A stretch of 64,000 nt of DNA from assembly GCA_046349775.1 (NCBI GenBank), contig JAXMBS010000015.1, forward strand, positions 1-64,000. The letters run 5' to 3'. The position numbers and the translations under genes were made by a program. Shown here piece after piece: positions 8,399 to 17,270 of the stretch. Source of the DNA: JAEUIG01 sp046349775 (GTDB lineage: Bacteria; Planctomycetota; Planctomycetia; Planctomycetales; Planctomycetaceae). Every line of letters starts with the position of its first letter. The stretch's first letter is position 1. A model generated the notes under the pieces. That model worked only from the letters and a program-made list of their open reading frames with translations. It searched no databases and was not told the origin of the DNA.

Positions 8399-8813
8399 AT
8401 GGCGACCTGGCTCAGGAATCTCGTGCCGGCACTGCTGGCGGCGGCCATTCTGACCGCCCCCGTCTGGGGCGCGGTGCCGGATTTCAACCGGCTGCACGCA
8501 GGTCGCCGAAGCCGGCGGTTACGCCCAAGTGCCCCCAGGCCGAAGAGCCATGCTGTGCGGCCTGCACCGGCGGCGAAAAATCCTGCTGCCACCGTCGGAC
8601 TCGACCCCCTCAGACAAGGACGATCAGTCCGGCTGCGGGTCGTGTCCCCTGGGTCAGTGCGACTGCTGCCAGTCGTTGCACGGTCTAACCCTCGTCTGTC
8701 TGCCGTCCGGCATCGCCGTATCGGCCCCGTCGTTCTCGGTCCCTCTGCTGACCGCCGATTCGTTGCTCGTCTCCCGCAGCGATGAACCGCTGTTACCGCC
8801 GCCGATCGCGTAG
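8399..8813 (+). CDS. Small Cys-rich secreted protein (frameshifted)
   Basis: The N-terminus MATWLRNLVPALLAAAILTA is a clear signal peptide ending PVWGA. The mature part is split over two further frames: CPQAEEPCCAACTGGEKSCC, then SDKDDQSGCGSCPLGQCDCC and a Leu/Ser/Pro-rich tail ending PLLPPPIA. Frame changes lie near 8515 and 8590. Joined, it is a ~137-residue protein with closely spaced cysteines, suggestive of disulfides or metal binding. It stands in tandem with another small Cys-rich exported protein at 8983. I do not recognise the family. Confidence 0.55.
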
Positions 8814-8818
8814 AAGAG

Positions 8819-8935
8819 TGCGAAAGGTCAAATGGTGGTGGGAAAAGTGCGAAGAGGATGCAGCGCATCACTTTCGAACTGTTCGTACCTTTCGAACTTT
8901 TTGCACCCCCACTACGACAGGTTGCGTTGGAAAGC
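8819..8935. repeat. Imperfect inverted repeat (GTGCGAAAGG / CCTTTCGAAC type)
   Basis: GTGCGAAAGG and GGGAAAAGTGCGAAGAG on the left are mirrored by CCTTTCGAACTTTTTGCACC on the right, giving a long imperfect hairpin between the two Cys-rich genes. Confidence 0.5.
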
Positions 8936-8982
8936 GGATTGAGCGCCCGATCGTCGCGCGGCTCGCCCAATTTGCTCAATTG

Positions 8983-9246
8983 ATGGGAGAATTTCCATGT
9001 CTCGTTCTGTTCCTGCGGCGGCTGGTCGCCGCTCTGCTGGTCATGGTGACGATGTTGGCCGGCCTGTCGGTCGGGACTGCGGCTCCGGCCGGTGCGAAGC
9101 TGTCGGCCGGTTGCTGCTGTCCGCCGGACTGCCCGCTGTGCGACTGCACGTCGTGTGAAGACTGCGCTGTTGCAGCGCAGGCGGGTGCACGGCGGAGAAA
9201 GTGCGACGCGTCGTCCGCCTGCACCAAGGCGTGCTGCGCAGGATAG
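8983..9246 (+). CDS. Small Cys-rich secreted protein
   Basis: The open frame from ATG 8983 encodes 87 residues: a hydrophobic export segment (RRLVAALLVMVTMLAGLSVG), then CCCPPDCPLCDCTSCEDC and a short tail ending KACCAG, with 13 cysteines in about 45 residues. The perfect Shine-Dalgarno GGGAGAA actually precedes a different ATG at 8998 (MSRSV) in another frame. The true start may therefore be 8998 with a one-base indel shortly after it. Like its upstream neighbour it is probably exported and disulfide- or metal-rich. The function is unknown. Confidence 0.55.
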   Translation: MGEFPCLVLFLRRLVAALLVMVTMLAGLSVGTAAPAGAKLSAGCCCPPDCPLCDCTSCEDCAVAAQAGARRRKCDASSACTKACCAG

Positions 9247-9399
9247 TAGCGGCACAGCCGCCGCGAAGTCCTGCGGCGTGACAAATTGAAAGTCGTGGCG
9301 GTCGGGGAGACCATCTCTCCGGACCGCCTGCATTTTGCGGGCCAAAGCCAGACGAATAGGCAATTCCGGGGAAAAGACCGCAGCACCCACTGGCATGAC

Positions 9400-9436
9400 A
9401 ACCCGCCGGCAGGTTATCGTGGGGCCGGCGGGGTTT
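9400..9436 (+). terminator. Hairpin terminator candidate before the polyketide synthase
   Basis: CCCGCCGGC (9402-9410) pairs with GCCGGCGGG (9424-9432), with flanking AA/TT pairing around one bulged G, followed by TTT. The poly-T is short, so termination efficiency is uncertain. Confidence 0.5.
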
Positions 9437-9607
9437 ATCTGATTTCACTGTCTTTTTCGCAGCGCCGGCTCCCGCTGTGCGGAACTGACGCGCTGTACCG
9501 CCAGGGCCGAAAGGCTCATTGACTGTCGTTGTCGACTGGTTTCATTCGTCGCCGGACGCACGGCTGGGCCGGAGGTGCGTGCGGTCATCGGCAAGGGAAG
9601 GGTCCGA

Positions 9608-10735
9608 ATGTCGCTGTCTATCTGGGGTTTGGGAACATCGCTGCCTGAGCACACCATGACTCAGGACGAAGCCCTCGAAATGACGACCAACATCGTCAGC
9701 GAGGACGAACGGCAGCGGCGGCTGCTGCGAATGCTGTTTCGCAAATCCAATGTGCTGAACCGGCACACCTGCGTCCCGCACCCGATCGCCTACCAATGGG
9801 TGGCGGACGAAGAATCCAACGGCGAGGCGGAGACCAACGGCGCCGTTGCCACCCGGGTCCAGCGGAAGGTCAAATGGGGCCCGACCACCCGCGAGCGGAT
9901 GTCGCTCTACGCCGAGTTCGCCGCACCGCTGGCCAAACAGGCGGTCGGCCGGGCGTTTGAGGATGCCGGGGTCAGCCCGGGAGACATCACCCACCTGATC
10001 ACCGTGTCTTGCACCGGCTTCGACGCGCCGGGCATCGACATCGAGCTCATCGACAGCCTCAAGCTGCCGATGACGACGCAGCGGATCAACGTCGGTTACA
10101 TGGGCTGCCATGGAGCGATCAACGGGCTGCGTGCCGCGCACGGAATTGCCAATAGCCAGCCGGATGCGACGGTGCTGGTGAGCGCGACCGAGTTGTGCAG
10201 CCTGCACTACCGGTTCAACTGGGACGACGAAGGGATCATCGGCAACGCGCTGTTTGCCGACGGTTCGGCGGCAATGATTGTCGGCAACAGCGCGCGAAAG
10301 TCGGCGGCGGCGCCGTTCCGGCTGCGAGCGACGGGGTCGTGCCTGATTCCGGATTCGCGGCACGTGATGAGCTGGAAGGTCGGCGATCACGGCTTCGAAA
10401 TGAAGCTGACGGCCGAAGTGGCCGACAAGATCAACACGTACCTGCGGCCCTGGATCAGCGAATGGCTGGCGCAGTACGGGCACACGGTGGAGTCGGTGCA
10501 GTCGTGGGCGGTGCATCCGGGGGGGCCGAAGATCCTGTCGTCTGTCGAGGAAGCGCTGACGCTGCCGAAAGAAGCCACGCAGGTCTCACACGAGATCCTG
10601 GCGAAGCACGGCAACATGTCGTCGCCGACGGTGCTGTTCATTCTTGATCGGATGCGGCGGGCGAACGCGCCACGGCCGTGCGTGGCGCTGGGCTTCGGGC
10701 CGGGGCTGTACGCGGAGGCGGCTCTGTTTGAATAG
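9608..10735 (+). CDS. Type III polyketide synthase (chalcone-synthase-like)
   Basis: Condenses malonyl-CoA extender units onto an acyl starter with a single homodimeric active site. The 375-residue length is typical. The catalytic triad is visible: Cys167 in NVGYMGCHGAINGL, His303 in SWAVHPGGPKIL and Asn336 in HGNMSSPTVLF. The C-terminal GFGPGLYAE loop is also present. ATG 9608 is chosen because AAGGGAAGGG lies five bases upstream; a GTG at 9575 would add 11 unlikely residues. No tailoring enzyme is adjacent, so the product (for example an alkylresorcinol or pyrone) cannot be named. The next gene is an unrelated peptidase. Confidence 0.9.
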   Translation: MSLSIWGLGTSLPEHTMTQDEALEMTTNIVSEDERQRRLLRMLFRKSNVLNRHTCVPHPIAYQWVADEESNGEAETNGAVATRVQRKVKWGPTTRERMSLYAEFAAPLAKQAVGRAFEDAGVSPGDITHLITVSCTGFDAPGIDIELIDSLKLPMTTQRINVGYMGCHGAINGLRAAHGIANSQPDATVLVSATELCSLHYRFNWDDEGIIGNALFADGSAAMIVGNSARKSAAAPFRLRATGSCLIPDSRHVMSWKVGDHGFEMKLTAEVADKINTYLRPWISEWLAQYGHTVESVQSWAVHPGGPKILSSVEEALTLPKEATQVSHEILAKHGNMSSPTVLFILDRMRRANAPRPCVALGFGPGLYAEAALFE

Positions 10736-10779
10736 AGCCCTCAGGCGTCAGCGGTCAGCTTTCAGCAAAAAGTGCACGA

Positions 10780-10802
10780 GCCACGGAATCGATTTCCGTG
10801 GC
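10780..10802. repeat. GCCACGG-N-CCGTGGC hairpin repeat
   Basis: Perfect 9-bp arms GCCACGGAA / TTCCGTGGC around TCGAT, 45 bases after the polyketide synthase stop. A sister copy lies inside the histidine kinase gene at 24869-24891. Confidence 0.7.
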
Positions 10803-10874
10803 CTTGCCGTTTGAAGGCACATTGGTTTTGATCCGCGTCTTGCCTGTGCTGAACTCGACCTCACGTGCCCATTC

Positions 10875-12062
10875 ATGACGACGACAACTTCGCCTTCGCG
10901 CGTCGACGACCGTGCTGCCGTTGACCTGGTCCTGCAGATGCTGGACATCCCCGGCAAGAGCGGACAGGAATCGAAAATCGCCGAGTTCATTGTCGGCAGG
11001 CTGCGCTCGGCGGGCGTGCCGGAGTCGGCCATCGTGTTCGACCAGGCGCACAAGAAGAGCCACCTCGGCGGCGAGATCGGCAATCTGATCGTCAAGCTGC
11101 CGGGAACGATGCGCGGCCCGCGGCGGCTGCTGATGGGGCACATCGACACCGTTCCGCTGTGCGTGGGCGCGCAGCCGGTGCGGAAAGGGAAGCTGATCGT
11201 TTCGCGCGATAAGGCGACCGCGCTGGGTGGTGACAATCGCGCCGGGGCGGGCGTCGTCCTCAATGCGGCGCTGACGATCCTCGAGAACAAGCTGCCGCAT
11301 CCGCCGCTGACGCTGTTCTGGCCGGTGCAGGAGGAGGTGGGCCTCGTCGGTGCACGGTACGTCGCAACCGCGAAGCTGGGCGGGCCGAAGCTGTGCTTCA
11401 ACTGGGACGGCGGGCCGCCGGCCGGGATCGTGATCGGGGCGACCGGCGATGAACATCTCGACATCCGCGTGCATGGGCTCGCGAGCCATGCCGGCGCGCA
11501 CCCCGAGGACGGGATCAGCGCGGTCGCGATCGCCGGCAAAGCGATCGCCGACCTCACCGACAACGGCTGGCACGGGCTGATCCGCAAGGGAAAGCATGCC
11601 GGGACCAGCAACATCGGGTTCATCTCCGGCGGCGAAGCGACGAATGTTGTGACGAACTGCGTGACACTGCGCGCCGAGGCGCGCAGCCACGATCCGCAGT
11701 TCCGCCAGAAGATCGTGGCGGCGTATCAGGCGGCCTTCCGCCGAGCGGCCAAAGCCGTGACCAGCAGCGCCGGCCAGTGCGGGACGGTCGAGATCGACGT
11801 CCGGCATAAGTACGAAGCGTTCAGGCTGCCATTGGATGAGCCAAGCGTGCAGGCGGCGACGGCGGCGGTCCGGGCCTGCGGGCTGGATCCGGCGCCGCGG
11901 ATCAGCAACGGCGGGCTGGACGCGAACTGGATGACATCGCACGGCCTGCCGACAGTCACGCTGGGTTGCGGCCAGTCAGGGATTCACACGGTCAACGAGA
12001 CGCTGAATATCGAGGAATATCTCCAGGCGTGCCGGATCGGACTGGTGCTGGCAACGGGATGA
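10875..12062 (+). CDS. M20-family metallopeptidase (PepT-like)
   Basis: A 395-residue co-catalytic zinc peptidase. Metal-site motifs are intact: GHIDTVP (His89), ALGGDNRAG (Asp120), the VQEEVG pair (Glu153/154), NWDGG (~177) and IHTVNE near the C-terminus. A dimerisation lid domain between about 195 and 310 contains the GLASHAGAHPEDG segment. Members cleave N-terminal residues from short peptides or hydrolyse acylated amino acids. The exact substrate is not predictable; the overall layout is closest to PepT-like tripeptidases. The protein is cytosolic, with no signal peptide. Confidence 0.88.
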   Translation: MTTTTSPSRVDDRAAVDLVLQMLDIPGKSGQESKIAEFIVGRLRSAGVPESAIVFDQAHKKSHLGGEIGNLIVKLPGTMRGPRRLLMGHIDTVPLCVGAQPVRKGKLIVSRDKATALGGDNRAGAGVVLNAALTILENKLPHPPLTLFWPVQEEVGLVGARYVATAKLGGPKLCFNWDGGPPAGIVIGATGDEHLDIRVHGLASHAGAHPEDGISAVAIAGKAIADLTDNGWHGLIRKGKHAGTSNIGFISGGEATNVVTNCVTLRAEARSHDPQFRQKIVAAYQAAFRRAAKAVTSSAGQCGTVEIDVRHKYEAFRLPLDEPSVQAATAAVRACGLDPAPRISNGGLDANWMTSHGLPTVTLGCGQSGIHTVNETLNIEEYLQACRIGLVLATG

Positions 12063-12171
12063 GTCAATGGTTAATGGCCAATCGTCAATTGTTAATGGTT
12101 AATGGTTAATGGATCAGCTTGATTTGCGACGTCGTGCTTCACAATTGACCATTATCAATTAACCATTGACT
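12062..12171. repeat. TTAATGG-type AT-rich inverted repeat filling the intergenic gap
   Basis: AGTCAATGGTTAAT (12062-12075) is exactly mirrored by ATTAACCATTGACT (12158-12171). Between them are further TTAATGG and AATTGACCATT units. The left arm starts inside the stop codon of the peptidase gene and the right arm ends eight bases before the next start. Similar modules occur at 26701, 28110 and 52107. Confidence 0.75.
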
Positions 12172-12178
12172 AGTTCCC

Positions 12179-12720
12179 ATGCGCATCGGCATTGTCAGCG
12201 ACACTCACGGACACGTGCGGAACACGCTGCAGGCCGTCGCGCAGCTCACGGCACTAAAGGTGGACGTCGTCATCCACTGCGGCGATATCGGGTCACCGCA
12301 GATTGTCCCGCTGTTCGCCGGTTGGCCGACGCACTTTGTGCTGGGAAACGTCGACGACGATGAGTCCAGCCTGCGTTGGATCATCGAGGAGGAAGGGCTG
12401 ACGTTTCACGGGCGGTATGCGAAGTTGACCCTCTCAGACAAATCGATCGCCGTCGCCCACGGTGACGACGGCGACCTGCTCAACACCGCGATTGGCAGCG
12501 GCGAGTTACGATCTGGTTTGCACGGGGCACACACACCAGCGCGATCTGCGGCGGGTGGGGCGGACGACAGTGGTCAACCCCGGGGGCGACTGTACCGCCG
12601 CGAAATCCGAAGACGTTCGCGGTCGTGGAGTGGCCGGCGGGGGACGTGGAGTTTGTGGAACTGTTGGAGTCCAGCCTTAGGCTGCCTCGATCCGGGCAGA
12701 GTTGGCGGAGGCTCGCATAG
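12179..12720 (+). CDS. YfcE/MJ0936-type metallophosphoesterase (two frameshifts)
   Basis: The N-terminus MRIGIVSDTHGHVRNTL has the dinuclear-metal D-x-H motif, followed by VVIHCGDIGSP (GD), VLGNVDDD (GN) and AVAHGDDGDLL. After an extra T near 12506 the frame continues YDLVCTGHTHQRDLRR (the GHTH motif) and TTVVNPGG. After a second break near 12595 it ends PKTFAVVEWPAGDVEFVELL, stopping at 12720. The joined length of ~180 residues is right for this phosphodiesterase family. All metal ligands are present, so the gene was probably functional before the indels or the indels are artefacts. The natural substrate is unknown. Confidence 0.8.
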
Positions 12721-12903
12721 TCACAAACTTGAACTCCGACAAACTCGTCTCGGTTCGGCCGATTCCCTACAATCCGCCGCACTTGAACCGCCGGGCCAGA
12801 TGGTTTTCGTTCGACTCCTGAGAGACGTGATGCCCGGAACTGCGGACTCGCTCGACGACCTGCTGCCCAGCCTGCGCCTCATGGTCGAGGGCGCTGGAGC
12901 GAT

Positions 12904-13767
12904 ATGTCGCGCTTGCCGGACGACTGTCCAGCCCGGCTCCGAGAGTCGATGCGGTACAGCCTGCTCGCCGGCGGCAAGCGGCTACGGCCCGTGCTGGTCC
13001 TGATGGCGTGCGAGGCTTGCGGCGGCCGGATAGAGGACGCCTTGCCGGCGGCGTGCGCGATCGAGATGGTGCACACGTACTCATTGATCCATGACGACCT
13101 CCCGGCGATGGACAACGACGACCTTCGCCGTGGCCGGCCGACGTGCCACAAGCAGTACGACGAAGCAACGGCGATCCTGGCGGGGGACGGTCTGCTGACG
13201 CTGGCATTCGACGTGATTGCCCGCGACGTCCGGCCACAGGACGTGGCGGCCGCGTGTTGTTTTGACCTGGCAGCGGCCGCAGGAGTGGTGGGGATGGTCG
13301 GCGGCCAGATGGCGGACCTCGAAGCAGAGGGGCGCTGGCGGACGGATTCCCAAAACGCGTCGCCCGGCAACGGCGACAGCCATGCCGCACTGACGCGGTT
13401 GGAAGCCATCCACCGCCGCAAGACTGGGCGACTTTTGTCGTGTGCGCTGACTTTAGGAGGCCGGATTGCCCGGACGACGCCGGAAACCTTGCGCAGACTT
13501 CAGATTTACGGGGACAATGTTGGTCTGGCCTTCCAAATTGCGGATGATCTCTTGGATGTCGGCGGCAATGTCGCCAAAATGGGAAAGAATGTGCAAAAGG
13601 ACGCCGGACTGGGCAAACTGACTTATCCAGGATTGCTGGGCATTTCAGAAAGCCGACGGCGTGCTGAGCAACTTATTGATGACGCGTGTGCGCAACTGCA
13701 GCCGCTGGGAGCAGCTGGCGGCAGACTGGCACTGCTGGCCCGATTCGTGATTGAGCGCGATTTGTAG
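12904..13767 (+). CDS. ispA: Polyprenyl (farnesyl/geranylgeranyl) diphosphate synthase
   Basis: Condenses isopentenyl diphosphate with allylic diphosphates. The first Asp-rich motif is IHDDLPAMDNDDLRRGRPT (residues ~63-80) and the second is QIADDLLDVGG (~211). KRLRP at 25-29 is the substrate-binding loop. The uninterrupted frame starts at ATG 12904 (MSRLPDDCPARLRESMRYSL). An upstream stretch from ATG 12830 (MPGTADSLDDLLPSLRLMVE, then ALERY) fits the usual N-terminal helix of the family. The full gene therefore probably starts at 12830 with two frameshifts near 12891 and 12905. It lies directly upstream of dxs, the common isoprenoid arrangement. Confidence 0.88.
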   Translation: MSRLPDDCPARLRESMRYSLLAGGKRLRPVLVLMACEACGGRIEDALPAACAIEMVHTYSLIHDDLPAMDNDDLRRGRPTCHKQYDEATAILAGDGLLTLAFDVIARDVRPQDVAAACCFDLAAAAGVVGMVGGQMADLEAEGRWRTDSQNASPGNGDSHAALTRLEAIHRRKTGRLLSCALTLGGRIARTTPETLRRLQIYGDNVGLAFQIADDLLDVGGNVAKMGKNVQKDAGLGKLTYPGLLGISESRRRAEQLIDDACAQLQPLGAAGGRLALLARFVIERDL

Positions 13768-13824
13768 TCTTTCGGGCTACGCAGACGCACTGATGACCAT
13801 CGGATGGTTCCAGGAAAGACGCTG

Positions 13825-15758
13825 ATGAATTACGAGCTGTTGCCACAGATCCGTTCGCCAAAGGATCTGAAGTCGCTGACCGACGAGCAGTTGCTGAAAC
13901 TGACCGGTGAAATTCGCGAAGCGCTGTGCTCTGTCGTCGAGGACCGGCCGGCGCACTTCGCCAGCAACCTCGGCGTGGTGGAGCTGTGCCTGGCGTTGCA
14001 CCTGGTCTTCGATTTCTCGCAAGACCGGCTGATCTGGGACACCGGGCACCAGATTTATCCACACAAGCTCATCACGGGGCGGTTCCAGCAGTTTCCGTCG
14101 ATCCGCCGGAAGGGGGGCCTGATGGGCTACCCGCACCCCGGCGAAAGCGAGTACGACCTGTTCATGACGGGGCACGCCGGGGCCAGCGTCTCGACCGCGC
14201 TGGGTCTGAAAGCGGGCGACGACCTGGTGGGGCAGTCGCGGCGCAAATCGGTGGCGGTCGTCGGCGACGGCGCACTCCCGTCCGGAATCGTCTTTGAAGC
14301 GTTCAACAACGCGGCCGGTCTGGAAAAAGACCTGCTGGTGATCTTGAACGACAACAAGATGGGCATCTGTCCGCGCGTCGGCGGACTGGCGCGCTATCTC
14401 GATCGCGCCCGCGCCGCCCCGTTCTACAATGGCCTGAAAAAGGACGTCGCCTGGCTGCTGAACAAGGTGCCGCTGGTCGGCGAGCCGGCCGAAAAGGTCC
14501 TCGTCCAGATGAAGGACGCCCTGAAGTCCTTCATCCATGGCGGCATGCTGTTCGAGGAACTCGGTTTCCGATACGTGGGTCCGGTCGACGGCCACGACCT
14601 GTTTGCCCTCCGCGAGTACCTGGAGCTTGTGAAGGACATTCAGGGACCGGTGCTGCTGCATGTGTTCACCGAAAAGGGACACGGATTTCCACCGGCCTGC
14701 GAAGATCCGGTTGCGTTTCACGCGCCGCAGCCGTTCGCCCGCAACGGCGATAGCGCCGAGTTCCGCAAGAAAGGCTCCAGCGCGGCTTACACGGACGTCG
14801 TCAGCGGCGCGATCTATCGGGCCATGGAGCGCGACCCGCGGGTTTGTGTGCTGACGGCTGCCATGTGCGAAGGGAACAAGTTGCAGAAGGTGCGGGACGA
14901 GTTCCCGGACCGGTTCTTCGACACCGGGATCTGCGAAGGGCACGCGGTGGCGTTTGCGGCCGGGATGGCGAAAGCCGGAGCGCGGCCCATCGTGGACATC
15001 TACAGCACGTTCCTGCAGCGGAGCTACGACCAGATCTTCCAGGAAGTCTCGCTCCAGAACCTGCCGGTGACGTTCTGCATGGATCGCGGCGGCCTGACCG
15101 GCCCCGACGGCCCGACGCACCACGGTTCGTTCGACAACACCTGGATGCGGGCATTCCCGAACATCGTCGTAATGGCGCCTGGCGACGAGCGGGACGTCGA
15201 ACCGATGCTGAACTTCGCCCTGAAGCACAACGGTCCGGTGTCGATCCGTTACCCGAAAGCGACGGCCGAGTCGGTCGCCCGTCCGGCCGTGCCGGTGGAA
15301 TCCGGCCGCGCGGAGGTCTACCGCTGGGGCACCGATGGCATGTTCCTGGCCTTCAGTTCGCTTTTCCCGGCCTGCGTGCGGGCGGGCGGCATCCGGCAGA
15401 GGGGATCGACGTGGGGGTCATCAACGCCCGGTTCCTGCGCCCGTTCGATACGGCAGTCCTGCAACAGGCCCTGGAAGAAACGGGCTTTGTGATTACGGTC
15501 GAAGAAAGTACGCTGTGCGGCGGTTTCGGTTCGGCCGTCCTCGAGGCGGCCAACGACGCCGGGCTGCCGACCGACCGGATCCGCCGCGTCGGACTGCCGG
15601 ACCGGTTCATCGAGCACGGCGAGCGTGGAGAATTGCTCGCCGATCTGGGCCTCGATGACGCCGGCCTTGCGGAAACCGCCCGCCGGATGGCGGTGCGACC
15701 GGTCCCAGTCGCCCAGCAGCAACCGGTCGCAACTCCTGTTGCCAGCCGCACTGTTTGA
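13825..15758 (+). CDS. dxs: 1-deoxy-D-xylulose-5-phosphate synthase (one frameshift near 15399)
   Basis: TPP-dependent first enzyme of the MEP pathway, joining pyruvate and glyceraldehyde 3-phosphate. MNYELLPQIRSPKDLKSLTD is the family N-terminus, so ATG 13825 is preferred to 13804. Visible features are HFASNLGVVEL, WDTGHQIYPHKLITGR, the TPP-binding VVGDGALPSG...NN, and DRGGLTGPDGPTHHGSFD in the pyrimidine domain. The C-terminal transketolase domain continues in another frame from EGIDVGVINARFLRPFD to the stop at 15758. One missing G in CGGCAGAGGGG (15394-15404) would restore RQEGID, so a single deletion explains the break. Otherwise ~644 residues, normal length. Confidence 0.92.
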
Positions 15759-15886
15759 CGGATTCGGCTGTCGCATCAGGCGCTGCTTCCGCCATGAGAG
15801 CGTTTTGCGGGTTGGCGGAACCAGTGGCACGTCCAGCGACTCGATTCCGGCGGATGCCGGTACTCAAGCACCAAGGAAGGTGAGCG

Positions 15887-17260
15887 ATGCCCCAACGAGC
15901 GCTGTCGTTTCCGTTCTGGGTGATGCTGTGTCTCCATTGCTGTCTCCCGGCGTCGGTCGGGCGCAGTGCTGATGAGTTGACACTCGAGGAACCGGACACC
16001 GACACACGCGTCCGCCAGGTCTCCACCGAGGTGCGTACGTCCGGCAAGGTGTTCACGAACGCCGGCAGCGGCAAGACGAGCGAACACCCGCTGTCGGCGA
16101 CGGCGTTGTTCCGCTACCGCGAGCGGCGACTCCCTCCGGGCGGCCGGGACTTTCAGTCGCTGCGCGTACTGCGCGAGTTCGATCTGGCCAAGATGCAGAC
16201 TCAGGTGGCCGGTCACGACAGCGGCGCGGAACTCCCAGCCACACAGCGGCTGGTTGTCGTGCGGGGAGAGCGCAGCGGACTGCAGTGCTATTCGCCGGGC
16301 CAAGCGATGAGCCGCGAGTCGGTCGATCTGCTGGAACTGCCGGGTGATCCGCTGATTCTGACGGCGCTCCTGCCGCGTACGGCGGTCGTGCCGGGCGCGC
16401 AATGGAAGGCGCCCGAATGGGCGGCGCAGATGCTGGCGACCCTGGAAGCCGTCGACAAAGTGGAACTCAACTGCCGGCTCGCAAGCAGCGACGAGAACTC
16501 GGCCGTGATTGAATTCAGCGGGAGCGCAAATGGTCAACGGTTTGGGGCAAATACCGACGTCGTCCTCGGCGGCCGACTCCTGTTCGATCGCCAGGCGAAA
16601 CTGATCCGGCAAGCCACCGCGCGGTATGCCATCAAGTCGTCGATCGGGACGATCAATCCCGGCATCGACGCCACGGTCGACGTCAAAGTTGACCGCGCGC
16701 TGGCCGACAGCCCCGGGCGGTTGACGGACGCGATCGCCGACGCCATCCCGCTGGAGCCGGCCCCGGCCGATCTGCTGCTGGACTTTGCCGCACCTCCGTG
16801 GGGCGTCACGCTCTCGTTTGATCGCAAGTGGTACGTGTTCCAGGCGCTGTTCGAAGGCACACCGCAGGTGGCCATCCTCCGGCTGATTGAGCAAGGGAGT
16901 CTCATCTGCCAATGCAATCTGTCCCCGATCGCCGCGGCCAGCCCAGGCGACCACACGCCGATCGACCAGTTCGAGGCCGACATTCAGCAGGCACTGGGGG
17001 ACAAGTTCAAGCAGATCAAGTCGCGCGACACGATTCCGACCGAAGACGGTCGGACGATTCTGCGACTGGTCGCGGAGGGGGAGATGACGGTCAGCGGCGA
17101 GCAGGGCGCCGTCAAGCTGCCGATGAACTGGATCTACTATCTGTGTGCGGACCGCACCGGCAAGCAGATGTCGTTCGTATTCGTCGTCGAGCCGGCGTAC
17201 CTGGAGTTGCTCGCTGGGCGCGATTTGCAGATGGTCAGGAGCGTGCGGTTTACACGGTGA
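15887..17260 (+). CDS. Secreted planctomycete protein of unknown function
   Basis: 457 residues with an N-terminal signal sequence (ALSFPFWVMLCLHCCLPASVG) and no further membrane segments. The body is beta-rich, with an early segment TSEHPLSATALFRYRERRL and later PPWGVTLSFDRKWYVFQALF, and no cofactor motif. AAGGTGAG precedes the ATG. It lies between dxs and murC; its stop is ten bases before the murC start, so the two are probably co-transcribed. I do not recognise a characterised family. Confidence 0.75.
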   Translation: MPQRALSFPFWVMLCLHCCLPASVGRSADELTLEEPDTDTRVRQVSTEVRTSGKVFTNAGSGKTSEHPLSATALFRYRERRLPPGGRDFQSLRVLREFDLAKMQTQVAGHDSGAELPATQRLVVVRGERSGLQCYSPGQAMSRESVDLLELPGDPLILTALLPRTAVVPGAQWKAPEWAAQMLATLEAVDKVELNCRLASSDENSAVIEFSGSANGQRFGANTDVVLGGRLLFDRQAKLIRQATARYAIKSSIGTINPGIDATVDVKVDRALADSPGRLTDAIADAIPLEPAPADLLLDFAAPPWGVTLSFDRKWYVFQALFEGTPQVAILRLIEQGSLICQCNLSPIAAASPGDHTPIDQFEADIQQALGDKFKQIKSRDTIPTEDGRTILRLVAEGEMTVSGEQGAVKLPMNWIYYLCADRTGKQMSFVFVVEPAYLELLAGRDLQMVRSVRFTR

Positions 17261-17270
17261 CGGAGGATTC

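Noticed and set aside
13777..15228. 483-codon minus-strand frame opposite dxs
   Set aside because: Dxs motifs on the plus strand are unambiguous; the minus frame is an antisense artefact.
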